Positions 34,835 to 46,636 of a DNA stretch of 64,000 nt are shown in pieces. Location: contig CM065295.1 in assembly GCA_032871835.1 (NCBI GenBank), forward strand, positions 68,938,687 through 69,002,686. Reading direction: 5' to 3'. This DNA comes from Dipteronia dyeriana. Lineage: Eukaryota; Streptophyta; Magnoliopsida; Sapindales; Sapindaceae. The translations under genes and the position numbers were made by a program. Position 1 is the stretch's first letter. Every line of letters starts with the position of its first letter. Below the pieces are notes generated by a model. It was not told the origin of the DNA. It did not search any database and saw nothing but the letters and a program-made list of their open reading frames with translations.

Positions 34835-35210
34835 AATTATTTATTTATAATTTAAGAGTTTAGTTTTGATTAATTAATTTTTTTATATGTTTTTTTGAAT
34901 TAATTTTTGATGTGTTACTTTTGTTTAATTTAAAACTTACATTACAAAAATTATATTGGTTAATTATGTAATCAATTTGTTTATAGTTATAATAATATTA
35001 AACAAAATGTCAAAATTGATATTTCAATTTTTTATTGTTTTCGGTTAACCTACCGGACGCGTTTTTTCCGTTTTCATTTTCAAAATACAGCTTTCAGTAT
35101 ATGCTACCAGACACGTTTTCAGAATTTGAAACCGAAACCAAAAACACTGTTTTCATTTTCATTTTTATTTTCGAAAAACAGCAACTGAAAAACGCTTACA
35201 GGACGTGCCC
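34426..35210. mobile_element. PIF/Harbinger-like MITE, copy A
   Basis: 785 bp flanked by TAA (34423-34425 and 35211-35213), a 3-bp duplication typical of PIF/Harbinger elements. The ends are GGCCTTGTCTTGCATC and, inverted, CTTACAGGACGTGCCC. The inside is rich in TTTTTCAG/GAAAAAC words and a long (AT)n run (34791-34831). It sits inside the 3' LTR of the Gypsy remnant. Copies B (37681) and C (60641) belong to the same family. Confidence 0.8.
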
Positions 35211-35412
35211 TAATACATTTTTTTCCATTTACTATATATTTATTTTGGTAGTTAATTATTTTATGATTTGATTTTATTAAATCAAATCTAAATTCCTTAT
35301 TAAATAGGGTTCCTTTTAATTATTTTATGATTTTATTTTATTAAATCAATTCTAATTTTCTTATTAGGTAGGTTTCTTTTTAATTATAAAGAAATGTTAT
35401 TATAGTTCTTAG

Positions 35413-35850
35413 AGCATCTCTAATGCAAAAGTGACTTGTGAAAAAAAAAAGATGTAACATAGGATAAATAGACAGTCTATTACAAAATGTATCTCCGATG
35501 TAGTTATGCATATTCAACATCATGCTAATGTTGTAAAAAAATAATTAAACACTGTCAACATGACTATCTATTTGCAGATAACCTGTTACATATCTATTTT
35601 TTCAGTTGACTCAGCATGTATTTAAAAATGACATTAATTTTTTTTATCTATATTCGGTAAGGAATTAAAACAAAAAAGAAAACATAAAAAAATTGGACAT
35701 GTCATTAAAAATAAATGTGTTTTAAATCAAGTCCAAATGTTGAGTTAATTGTCTATCAATTCTATCTTTAGGCCACATAGCAAATCTCTTGACATTGTTG
35801 TCATGTCAGTGATTTTTGGTATCCAATCCATTTTTACATTGGAGATGCTT
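35413..35850. mobile_element. MITE with AGCATCTCTAATG ends
   Basis: Left end AGCATCTCTAATGCAAAA and right end TTTTTACATTGGAGATGCT are inverted matches, and TTAG flanks both sides (35409-35412 and 35851-35854). It lies in the Gypsy LTR between TATAGTTC and AAACAATTAGTTG, which are continuous in the other LTR. Non-coding. Confidence 0.7.
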
Positions 35851-35909
35851 TTAGAAACAATTAGTTGATTACTGGAAAAAAAAATCAAAAAATTTTCTCT
35901 ATATCTTCC

Positions 35910-36388
35910 ATTTGCAGTAGTGATTTAAATATGGGACGGCCCAAGATGGGTCGGCCTGCTCGACCTGCCAAGGAAGGCAGGCTGTGCCTAGCACGGCCTG
36001 CCTGGGGGGCGTGCCGTGCCAGGCACGACCCACATTGATGGACCGTGCCGGGCCCCAAATAGAGGTACACAGTGCAGGCCCGGCCAGGCACACCTGGCCG
36101 GCGTGCCATGCCCAACTGTCGGCATGGTGGGCCAGCACAGTGGGCCCATTTATATACTAAAAAAATGTTTTAAAGATAAATGATATTGAAGAGTATTGAA
36201 CCATGATTTATAACCCTTGTTTAGATAAATAAGTTTTCATTTATCTTTACTTCCTTTTTATATTGATTAGACATCTCTTCAATACTTTTATTTATCCGAT
36301 ATGGGATATGAGATTAAATACAACTATGATTATAAACAATTACTATAACCAAGATTAGAGAATAATACTATGTGAATGATATTTAATG

Positions 36389-36435
<47 letters not shown>

Positions 36436-36969
36436 GTTCATAGATGGAAAATATGAAAATTATTGTATGATAATATAATATCAACATATGGTTTATTTGA
36501 TTTTTTTTTAACAAAATCATTATTTAATTTGAATAGACCTCCCAACTCTCTTTATATTTTCCATATTTAGATTAAAAAAATGGACTCAAGAGAATATCAT
36601 TATGTTATATACTTGTATCAATGAATGAAAATGGAAATTCAATCTCACATCCCACATCGGATAAATAAGAGGAATGAATATAGATATAACCTATATATAA
36701 ATGAGGAAAAAGTAAAAGAAAACATACTTACTTGGACAAGGGTTATAGGTCACATCATAATACTCTATGATGTCCATACTCTATGATATTATTAATAAAT
36801 TTTATATATTTTTTTTTAAAAAAAAAAAGTGGGCCGGCCTGTTTGGCCAACCTAGCCGGCACGCAGGCCGGCACGGCACGACCTGCCATGGCCGTGCCCA
36901 CGTGCCGTGTCGAGCCCCTGTTTTCCAAAACAGGTCGGGCCGCCCCAATGTTTCACCACTAATTTGCAG
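35910..36969. mobile_element. hAT non-autonomous element
   Basis: Element 35918-36961 has a perfect 8-bp target duplication ATTTGCAG (35910-35917 and 36962-36969). The ends are TAGTGATTTAAATATGGGAC and, inverted, CCCCAATGTTTCACCACTA. GC-rich subterminal blocks of GGCACG/GTGCCGTG words lie at both ends (35935-36145 and 36830-36945) and share ACAGGTCGGGCC words with 2750-2965, so it belongs to the family of the hAT relic at 633-2485. It is non-coding, and ORFs in the GC-rich blocks are artefacts. Confidence 0.9.
36180..36790. mobile_element. Long-inverted-repeat element nested in the hAT element
   Basis: Inside the hAT element, 36188-36782 is flanked by a perfect 8-bp direct repeat ATGATATT (36180-36187 and 36783-36790). 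The arms (about 36188-36320 and 36630-36780) are inverted copies sharing TATAACCCTTG and TTTATCCGATnTGGGATnTGAGATT. An (AT)n run (36391-36432) lies between them. This makes three levels: Gypsy LTR, hAT, this element. Confidence 0.75.
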
Positions 36970-37680
36970 TACCTTTATGAGGGTCAACAAATTTGAAGTC
37001 TATTATCCCAGTATCCGTGAGTTTTTCTCATAGAAGCTTATATTGTATCAATTCATCTGTGATCACATACAACTCATATGCGACCACATTAAAATTTAAG
37101 TCCTGTTTAATCGTGATCACATGTAAGTTATATACATTACCATTATATACATGCGATCACATACTACTCACATACGATCAGGTGTAACAATATTCTGGTA
37201 TAACATTGATTTACAACTGTTGCTTGGGTTCTTAGTTTTTCCCATTCATTCTGAATAACTATTTTAATTAAATAATGACAGAATTTCACCTAAGTCTCAG
37301 TTTTTTTTAATGATTTGTCACCTTTATAACGGTCTTTACCATTTTCATCACTTTAATCCCTTTTTTATTCAAAATCCATCACTTTGATCCTTTCATTAGT
37401 CTATGATAGTCAAAGATAACGGTTAAAGGGGTATTTCAGTCCTATGACATATTATCCACACATACAATGACACATTTAAAAAAAAATGGTGCAAAATATA
37501 AAAAATTAGTTTGAGTAATGGATTTTTCAATAAAATATTTACCGGTAAAAATGTAAATAATTTTTGTGTAATGATGGCATTTTGGGCAATTAATTTAATT
37601 GTAAAGTTGTAAAATTTTAAAATGTATTGGTAAAATAAAAAATAATGTTGTGTAATAATGGAATATAATTGTTAATGTTG

Positions 37681-38564
37681 GGGTCCGTCCTATAAGCGTT
37701 TTTCAGTTGCTATTTTTCGAAAATAAAAATAAAAATGAAAACAGTATTTTTTGTTTCTGTTTCGAATTCTGAAAACATGTATGGTAGCATATACTGAAAG
37801 CTATATTTTGAACATGAAAACGGAAAAAATGCGTCTGGTAGGTTAACCGAAAACTATCAAAATTTGACATATTAATTTTGACATTTTGTTTAATATTATT
37901 ACAATTATAAACAAATTGATTACATAATTAACTAATATAATTTTTTTATTGAAAATTTTAAATTAAACAAAATGAACACATCAAAAATTAATTCAAAAAA
38001 ACATATCAAAAAATGAATTAATCAAAATTAAACTCTTAAATTATAAATAATTAAAATTATAATTGTATATATTATATTAATATATATATATATATATATA
38101 TTATAATAATATATAAAATATATATTATGTAATATTTATTATATTTTATATAATAATACATAATATATTACATTATATCCTATATAAATATATAATATTT
38201 GATGTTATATATATATATATATATATAATATTATATAATATATTATTGTATATAATAACTTTATAAATATATATATCATAAGAGGGGCACTTTGGTCATT
38301 TGAAAATCTTATCTCGTCTTGTCATAACCATGTGAAACGTAAAATAGTACAATTAATAGTTTAAAAAAATGACTTTTTTATATAAAAAGGTGAAAAACAA
38401 AAAACAAGTATTTTGTATTTTTCAAATCTTTCACTTTTAACACTGGTTTTGTTTTTTATTTTTTTTCGAAAATAAAATGAAAAACGGTTAACAGTGCATT
38501 TTCGAAATAGTTTTTTGAAAAATATAAACGAAAACGGATTGAAAAACAGCTGTAGGACGGAGCC
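37681..38564. mobile_element. PIF/Harbinger-like MITE, copy B (inverted)
   Basis: Same family as copy A but in the opposite orientation. The ends are GGGTCCGTCCTATAAGCG and, inverted, GCTGTAGGACGGAGCC, with flanks TTG (37678-37680) and TTA (38565-38567), one mismatch from a 3-bp duplication. The centre is long AT-rich DNA. Confidence 0.75.
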
Positions 38565-38810
38565 TTATTAAAAAAAAGTAAAACTTTCATTTTAATTAAA
38601 GTAAACAGTAAAAATGGTAAAATTATATTGTAACACAATCTGTTATAGCTGATTGTTAAATATTTGGTCAAATGACCAAAATGATGGATTTTGAATCAGG
38701 GGTAATATCACTAATGTCCGTAGTTTATCACAAATTGTCATATTTTTAAACGTCTTTACTATATTAGTCACTCTAGCCTTTTCTTTTTCTAAAATACATC
38801 ACTTTAGTCT

Positions 38811-41800
38811 AGATATGACAGCGGTTCGGATCAAACCGTGGAACCGAACCGTAACCGCGGGAAAAAATCAGAACAGTGAATTTAAGGTTTCGGTCCCGGT
38901 TCCTTAAAAAAATCAAATTGGAACCGACGGTTCGATTTTGGTTCTGGAACCGCCAATTCCATCTACTGTTTTCTTTTTAAAAAAAAAAATAAAAACAATT
39001 TGGTCGTTGGGCCCAAACAGTCACCAAACTGTTGGACCCGGACGTTGGGTCCAACAGTCAGGTGACCGTTTACGCCCAACTGTCAATTTTTTTTTTGTTT
39101 TTTCTTTTCTTTCCTAAAAATACACCCACCCCCACCATTTATTTCTCCTCACACCAATTCTCTCTCAAATCTCTCTAATTCTATTCGGTTCTCTCTCAAA
39201 TCTCAAGTATTAAATTGTTTATATTATTTTATTTTCTTTTCAATCAATTCAAAATCATTGTCAACATTTTTTTCAAATTTATTTCCAAAAATAAATTTCA
39301 ATTTTATTTCCACCCATTTATTTTGTAATTTTTTCAAGATTTTTTTAAAATTCAATTTTTTAAATGACAAGTTGAAGTGGAAGTGAAGCTGGAGACGCTC
39401 CAAGGCGTTCCATTTCCAAAACTGGTAAGGGTCGTATGTTAGAGCAGGTACAGGTTGAGCTAGATAATATCGGTTATGACAACACTACTTACCATAAGTT
39501 CCTGCAATGACAATCTTATCTTGAATCCCTAAACTATCCAGCTTATCCTAATCCCTCTTTAATAATTTATGATTCCAATGCTGCCCAGCCTACCCCCAAT
39601 ATCACAAGTCAATCAGAAAACATGTATGATCTCCCTCCAGATCCAGATTTTGAACTACCACATATTGAAGAGATCTTAGAGAAGGATAAGAAGCATCTCA
39701 AATCTGATATATTCGTATACCATATGAAGAAAATTACAAAAGAGGATGTAACGACGTTAGCGGTTTGCAATTACTGCCCCAAAGAATTTAAGTGGAAAGT
39801 GGAATAAGTCGGAAGGATACGACACATATTGGAAGCATATTACATCCCATCATCCAACAGAACATGGCAGGTCGAGTACGTAATCTCAAATTTCCAAGTT
39901 CGCTACCCCTAACACTCAATTATTTAAATATAATGATCAAACCGATAAAGAAGAATTAGCTATAATGGTAGATGTAGAACATTTACCTTTTGGTTTTGGT
40001 GAAAAATGTTGGTTTTATTAATTATTATCATAGAGCATTATATCCTGTTGCATGCCGTGTTCCTATAATCACTCTCACACGTATACTTTATGATATTTAT
40101 AAAAGAGAAAAAAAAAAGATTTTGATTTTTTTTTGAGACAAATGTCATGTTTCTGTATTTGTCGACATATGGACTAACCATTGGCGAATATATTCATACT
40201 TAGGTGTTACTTGTCATTATTTGGACAAAGCATAGATAATGCAAAAAAGAATTCTTACATTTAGAGTTTTTGATAATACACATACTGCTGATAATATTTA
40301 TAAAAATAAGAAAATAATTTTTGTAAAGTATAAAATTGAAAGCAATTTTTTTCAATTGGTTTTGATAGTACTTCCAGCAATACAACAGTTATTCCTGTTT
40401 TAATTTAATTATGCAAACCTTATTTTAATATCAATTTTTTCATCAAAGATGTGTTTGCCATGTTTTAAATTTATGTGTTAAAAAAGGTTAGGAAATTCTT
40501 TAAGTTTTTATTAAACCATTAAAGATGCTCTCTTTTATTTGTGGAAACATCCTTTTGTTATGAAAGCATGGGTAAGATTTTGTAAATAGACAGGTAAGTG
40601 TCTGATTAGATTTTATCGTGATGTTCTAATACGTTAGAATTCTACTCATAAATTGTTTTCTGAAAGTTACGATTTTAGGGATTTATTAGTTTTTTTTATA
40701 CAATATAATATTAGTCACATCAAACTTTATCCACATCATTGAGATGTTTGTACAAAAATTTATAATTTGTTAAAAGTCATTAATAGTGTTACTAATAATT
40801 TTTCTAGTATTTATTATCATACTACTCAATTATTTATTATTGAAAGTTGTAATATTGTTGGTGTATTTTCTAAGTATTCATCCGATATACAAATACATGC
40901 CTGCATTGAAGCTATGAAAAAAAAAATGTTAGACTATTATAGAGAGTTTACAACTATTTATTTGCCTGTATTTCGTTTTGACCTACATTGTAAATTAAAA
41001 AAAAAATCTGATTATTTAACTCTTTATTATAGTTGTTTAGAAATAGATGTAGATATTCATAGTTATTGTTCTACAATTAAGACTTTATTTTATGAGTTAT
41101 ATGATGAATATCATAAAATTTATGGTCCATCACTAAACACTAATGTTCCACAAATTCAAAATGTATCTCATACTCAATTTTCTGGATTTTTAGGGTTAGA
41201 GTCGCAACTGTTATCCCAAAAGACCAAAAAAATACGAGCTTCTTTTTCTTCTTTTTCATCAAGCCCGGTCTCATATTCCGAGATTGAAACTTTTCTCAAC
41301 ACCAGTTTTGAGTTTATGGGAGACGATGATGTGGAATAATTTGATATCCTACATTGGTGGACTAAGGCGGAAAACATACAACAAGAACTCGAACAAGAAG
41401 CACTCTACGATTTTTTTTTACGATGACCACACCACTGGAACGGGAGACATTGATTAGTTACAGATTTACGATCCCAACTCACCTCATGGTTCACGACTTC
41501 ACCGAACCGATAATAAAAGGTAACATAACTACGTGATCTTTGATTTCTCTAAACCCTAAGAGGATACGTATGCAACTTAATTATGATACAAATTAAGTGT
41601 AATACCAATTTAAATTTTTTAGTTTTATACCTTTTTTTTTTAATATTTAATGTATTTATTTTATTTTAATTTCGGTTTATCCAATAAAATTCATTTACAA
41701 TCTCACACCATTGCATGCCTTAAATCTAACTTTTTTTGTTAAGTTAGTATGTAAAAAAAAAAAAAAACGAACTGCCTAGAACCGTCGAGCCGACAGTTCA

Positions 41801-41835
41801 AAACCGGAACCAAAACACGGTCATCTATGCTTTAA
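38811..41835 (+). mobile_element. hAT element relic in the left arm of the inner Mutator-like element
   Basis: Starts TAGATATGACAGCGGTTCGG and ends near CCAAAACACGGTCATCTA; GGTTCGG/CCGGAACC words lie near both ends. Imperfect flanks CTTTAGTC and CTTTAATT fit a decayed 8-bp duplication. The uninterrupted arm at 44170 shows the sequence before insertion. It contains a broken transposase gene. Confidence 0.7.
39364..41450 (+). pseudogene. hAT transposase pseudogene (BED type)
   Basis: From the ATG at 39364, with a stop three codons later and another near 39508, one frame reads through an acidic region (PDPDFELPHIEEILEKDKK) to a truncated BED finger (VCNYCPKEFKW) and a stop at 39805. The middle (39830-40760) is broken into several frames. 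From 40767 to 41339 a 190-codon frame carries the late core (KKKMLDYYREFT, PVFRFDLHCKL) and the start of the dimerisation domain (SEIETFLNTSFEF). A stop at 41337 precedes FDILHWW. The rest of the C-terminus is missing. Clearly inactive. Confidence 0.8.
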
Positions 41836-42047
41836 TTCATTTAACCAATTTATTAACAATCTAACTATGACTAAATATACAAAAAGGCTAATTTTACCCC
41901 TAAAAGGTACATTTTTATTTTCTAAAATTTCTTTCAAATACTTTTTATATTTTAATATTAAATAAAAATCAAATTAATAACAAAAAAATTATATTAATAT
42001 ATAACACATATAATTCATTATTATTTACAAACAGGAAGAGTTTCTAC

Positions 42048-42575
42048 CAGGGGTGGACATGGTTCGATTCGATTCGATTTTAGATCAAACCAATTGAATC
42101 TAAAATATTTCGATTCATCCAAAATTGAACCGGTTTTAACCTAATAAGAAATGGGTACCGAATTGAATTGAACTTATTTTAATCGATTCGGTTCGGTTCG
42201 ATTCAATTTGGTTTTAGACCTAATGGACCGACAAACTTAATGGGTTTTTTAATTATTATTTTTTAACATTAATGGGTTGTTGGATACTAATTTTAGACAT
42301 TAGAATAACCAAAAAACCCAAATCAAACCTAACTTAAAAATATATTTAAAAAAATTAAATCAATTAAAAACATATTACCCTTAAATATATTAAATATATT
42401 ATGATTTTTTTTTACTTATATACTCGGTTTATTCGATTCAATCCGGTTTTAAGAAAACCAAACCGATTTGAACCGGAAAAAAAATTGATTTTCAATTTTA
42501 AAACCGGTTTAAACCGAATTACCCTTACGAATCGAATCGAATCGAATTTTTATTATTCGAATTACGAATTACCAT
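42048..42575. mobile_element. hAT-like MITE rich in GGTTCGATTCG words
   Basis: Begins CAGGGGTGGACATGGTTCG and ends with CGAATTACGAATTACCATTTCTC, an inverted partial match. GGTTCG/ATTCGATTCG words cluster at both ends, a usual sign of hAT-type MITEs. No clear target duplication. Not coding. Confidence 0.5.
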
Positions 42576-42585
42576 TTCTCTAACA

Positions 42586-42949
42586 ATGGCGGCACCAGTA
42601 GCAACACCTGCACCAGCAAGAAAGACCGTCGGCGTCATCAAGATCAACAGTTGTCGCCGTCACCCACTCTAAGAAAGGACGCTGCCTCATCAAGATCAAC
42701 GGCTGCCCCATGAGCCGATCCTCCTGCTCGGCCGCCACCGGTCGCCGGTGTCGACATGTGCATCCGCGTGCAAGGAGGAGGACATACGTGGCAGATCTAC
42801 ACAATCAGGAGATCAAGAACATCCTCCCTGGCTACGACAGGACCTTGCTCGTTGCCGATCCCAGGAGCTGCGAGCCAAAGAAATTCGGTGGTGGCGGTGC
42901 CAGGGCTAGGTTCCAAAAGAGATTGTTGAATCCAAAACGACTGCGTTGA
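42586..42949 (+). pseudogene. RPS16: 40S ribosomal protein S16 pseudogene fragment
   Basis: A GC-rich patch in AT-rich DNA. In shifting frames it reads as the ribosomal small-subunit protein uS9 (S16): start [14 protein letters not shown] at 42586, then [19 protein letters not shown], a [20 protein letters not shown] block, and the conserved C-terminal [18 protein letters not shown] followed by [17 protein letters not shown]. At least two coding segments present in normal S16 are missing, and frameshifts prevent translation. The normal last residues after FQK are replaced. There is no intron. It sits between the arms of the inner Mutator-like element, as expected for a captured host gene fragment (Pack-MULE); a processed pseudogene is the alternative. 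Confidence 0.85.
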
Positions 42950-43070
42950 TTGGTTTTTATTACTATGAAATTTTGGAGTTTTGAGACCATATAGTTTTTT
43001 TTTTTAATCTTGATTACTTTTCTAAAAATCGAGAAATGATGGAAAGTTCCAGATCTCCATCCATTGGACC

Positions 43071-43448
43071 TAGGGATGACCATTTTATCCCGGGATCCTA
43101 AATCCCCGCTTCTCCATCCCCATTAAGGGGGGGAATTTTTAGGAGAAAATAGAGAAATAGGGAGGAAGGGATGAGGAGATGAGGATAACTTTTAACCCTA
43201 AATTTAAATGGGGGTTGGAGGGACTCATCCAATTCCTATTTTTCCATTTAGAATTTTTAGAAATAGGGATAGGGTTAGGGTTAGGTACCCTCATCCCTAT
43301 TTCCTCATTTCCCTTAAATATTATAATATTATATAAAAAATGTATTAATATATATTTTTATTATATTTTCAATATTTTTATTATTTTTATTTTACTAACT
43401 ATATATACATATTGATTAACTATAACTTAAATTATACACCAAGAAAGC

Positions 43449-43499
<51 letters not shown>

Positions 43500-43994
43500 A
43501 TTTTATTGTAAATTACACACCAAGCAAGCTCCATATAATTTTATTAACTATATATACATATTAAACAACTTAACTTTCATTTCAATTTGTATGAGATGTT
43601 ATTTTGTATTTGAATTTTTGGATTGTGAACTTGTATTTTTCTTTAATATGTAATTTTTACTTATACAGGAAAAATTAGGGAATGGAAAAACGGGGGACTT
43701 GGAGAAATAGGAAAGCGGAAAAAAACGGGGAAAGATGGGGAAATGAAAAAATGGGGATGGAGGGACCTCCCCCCAAAATTACCCCAACCCCATAACCTAC
43801 ATCCGCCCTCGTTTCCCCATTAGTCATCCCTAATATTTGGATCTAAAATAAAATTTAACTTTTCTATTTTTAATATTTTATAATCTTAATTTTTAATATT
43901 TAAATTGGGAGGGAGGGATGGGGGAGGGTTTGGAAAATGGGGTTGGGGATGGGGGAACCTACATTCGCCCTCATTTCCCCATTAGCCATCCCTA
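43071..43994. mobile_element. TAGGGATGAC-type hAT MITE with duplicated right end
   Basis: Left end TAGGGATGACCATT at 43071; inverted right ends at 43832 (ATTAGTCATCCCTA) and again at 43994 (ATTAGCCATCCCTA). The 162-bp offset and the shared flank (ATATTTGG.TCTAAAA..AATTTTTAATATTTA, ending near 43905 and 44066) show a tandem duplication of the end plus flanking DNA. An (AT)n run occupies 43457-43498. Confidence 0.65.
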
Positions 43995-44371
43995 ATATTT
44001 GGTTCTAAAAGAAAATTTATCTTTTCTATTTTTAATATTTTATAATCTTAATTTTTAATATTTAAAATAATATTCTACTCATAATAACAATCAATAAAAG
44101 GGTAAAATTGTATGTTTACATATTCTGTTATAGTTGATCGTTAATAAATTGGTTAAATAGACTAAAGCGATGTATTTTTGAAGAATAAGGGACTAGAGTG
44201 GCTAATATGGTAAAGATGTTTAAAATGTGACAATTCGTGAAAACGTTGGTGCTTTAGTGATATTACCCCCTTGAATAAAGAAGGGACTAAAGTGATAAAA
44301 ATGATAAATATATTTATAAAGGTGAGAAATCGAAAAAAAAGGGACTCGGGTGAAATTTTACCTTAAATAAT

Positions 44372-46636
44372 TAACTTAGGAATTTGTGAATTAAAAAGAA
44401 CGGTCGTTAATCTTGATTGTTTGATTCCATATTTCTTTTAAATCTTAACGGTTGTAAAATTTTGTAAATAATTGTGATAACTTACAAGCACTTTTTCATC
44501 TGAACCGTTAAATGATTTTATCAGTTGAGATCAATTCCTAAGTGTCTTCTTTAAATTAAAACTTAAGCTAATTAAGGAGCTTGATATCGATGTAAATTAG
44601 TATATACCGAAGAGAAAAGGACTATGCATATATGTCTTCTTATATTCAATTTTACAAATAGTTTTCAATGGTTGACATAGGTAATTTCTCTTATTATCTT
44701 TATCTTGGTAGTGGAAATATTGATTGTTACTATATTTTCACAATCTTCTTACGAGCTTTGTGTTATACGTTTTATAGATATTGGCAACCATAAAACTAAT
44801 AAGTATATCTATATTTATAAATTAACTCATGTCTAAAATTTTAAAAATAAATATTACTATAAATATTCATACTAATGTCAATAGTACCCTTATAAAAATA
44901 AATAAATTCATTTTATTTCATTTTATTTATAAACACTCTTAAATTATAAACACACCCAATTTATATATATATATAAAATCATATTATTTTTGGAATCAAA
45001 TCATTTTTCTAATATAGTTCAATTTACTTTTGAAAATGTTTCGAATGCAAGAACCTTATGAAAGGGAAGACGTAAAACTGGATTGTATTAGGGTCAAGAG
45101 ATTTTCAATTTCTAGCTCTCTTATATATACAGCTATGTTAATAAAAATAAACCATTGATATCTACAGTCACTTTTTCTTTAAAAAAAAAATACTTTGCTT
45201 ATCGATAGAGTTTATAGCTAGATAAAAAAAGACAAAAAAAAATAGTACCTACATTTCTAGGATTAGAGTTTTCTAAAAATTCTTTTTTCATTACTTTGTT
45301 ATATGACAATCATTTAATGATAAGAAAGTTTAATACTTGAAATAAAATTAATTAGAGTTTAATTAGGGTTTATCATAAGTCAAGGCTTGTTGTAAGTTTT
45401 TTTTTTTTGAAAGGTAAGTTTTTTATAATTTTTTTAATAAAGAAATATAGTTGAAGATATGACTGTAATTAATGAATTTAATAATATTTAATTTATTTTT
45501 AATCAAAGTAATTTATTTTTATTGGTAAATTTCTATTAGGATATTTTTATGATTATTAATTTTTAGTAAAATATGAGAGTATTAATTAGTTGTATGGGTG
45601 GCAATATAAGCTTATGGTTTGGAGAGCTTTTATTGCATATTTTTTATTTATTTCGAATTATTTTGAAGCTCTAGTATAGTTTGTTTTTGCATGTATATAG
45701 AATTGCATGGATCCTCCTTTCCTCCCTATTTTGAAAGAATCTAGATATTGTTTGTTGGCTGCATGGACGTTTGATTTTTTTTTTTAATTTTTTTGAATGG
45801 ATGATCTTTATTTGATAATTCAAGGGCTTGTTTGGGAACGAAAATTTTATACATGGAGCATTTTTGTTTTAGAAGTTATCAGATGTTAGGGAACAAAGGT
45901 AATGAAATAATGATCGAGAGTGTCTGGATTCGAGCAGGTGGGCATCAAGTCCTTGTTTCTTCCTAATCTTGATTCTCCTGTCCATTGCGATGAACACATC
46001 CAGTGTCTTCTTCAAAATCAAACGACGTTTGAGAATATTGTTATTATTGATGATTACTTGTCCCTGACAACTGTAAAATGTTTTTGGGAATGTTGTTGAT
46101 CTGTGACAGGTCTGTCTTTAGATATTTTAGGGATTTTGAGCTCTATCTATTTAATGATATTAATAAAAGTCGGGGTCTATAAATTATTATTATAATTAAT
46201 ATTAAAGAAATTAAATAAATAATTTTTTATTTACTAAATAAACTTTGATTCATGATTCACCCAAAAGAATTCTTTTCTTTTAAATTTTAACTTTATTTTG
46301 ATTTATCATTCTTTTCCGTTTTGTATTTTTGATAACCTACCGCCTTTCTTGTACAATCATGTACCCATTTTCCATTTCTATTGTTTCAAAACGGTTTACA
46401 AATAAACCCACCCAATCAAACAGGAAAAAAAAAAAAAAGAAGGAAGGAGTTAAGTTCTAAACTCTTTTTTTTATATGATATAATTTTCTTAGAAATTAAA
46501 GAAAAAGAAGGATACATTGACTTTAAAAAATAAAAAAATAATAAAAAATAAAATAAAATAAAAAATAAAGGAAGAAGGCCCTTTCTTAACTTAGAATAAT
46601 TGGGTTCTGATTTCACAAAGAGTCACGATATTTATA
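44372..46636. other. Intergenic region, no gene seen
   Basis: AT-rich DNA without recognisable genes. Apparent ORFs at 46416-46616 are homopolymer-rich. Confidence 0.5.

Larger units (their letters stand above)
33430..37040 (+). mobile_element. Gypsy LTR retrotransposon remnant with nested insertions
   Basis: A + strand remnant: 5' LTR end (about 33430-33738), primer site (33742-33753, TGGTATCGGGCC, tRNA-Met type), start of gag (33778), a large internal deletion, a pol 3' end (TTGAGGACGAATTTTCTCC, about 34329) with a purine run, then a 3' LTR starting TGATGCTAGAG at about 34367. The 3' LTR is stretched by three insertions (34426-35210, 35413-35850, 35918-36961) and resumes to about 37040, where its last part is missing. 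The LTR pieces share TTTTCTCTATATCTTnC and GGGTCAACnAATTTnAA words. Confidence 0.8.
38691..44279. mobile_element. Inner Mutator-like element carrying hAT and RPS16 DNA
   Basis: Element 38700-44270, ends GGGTAATATCACTAA and, inverted, TTAGTGATATTACCCCC, with imperfect 9-bp flanks TTGAATCAG and TTGAATAAA (7 of 9). The inverted arms are about 190 bp; the left arm is broken by a hAT insertion at 38811-41835 and resumes at 41836. It lies in the right arm of the outer element, whose sequence (GATGGATTTTGAAT..) continues across it. Inside are a ribosomal protein S16 fragment and hAT-like MITEs. Confidence 0.75.
37268..44371. mobile_element. Outer Mutator-like element with 9-bp target duplication
   Basis: TTAAATAAT occurs exactly at 37268-37276 and 44363-44371, flanking inverted ends (GACAGAATTTCACC and, inverted, GGTGAAATTTTACC). 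Inverted arms of about 90 bp or more (from 37277, and ending 44362) share words such as TTTGTCACCTTTATAA and CATCACTTTAATCCC. Nine-bp duplications are typical of Mutator elements. The original element was about 1.5 kb; a MITE (37681-38564) and an inner Mutator-like element (38700-44270) account for most of its present length. No transposase of its own is left. Confidence 0.85.

Noticed and set aside
35885..36138. GC-rich ORFs near 36 kb
   Set aside because: They fall in hAT subterminal repeats, are open on two frames, and have no domain.
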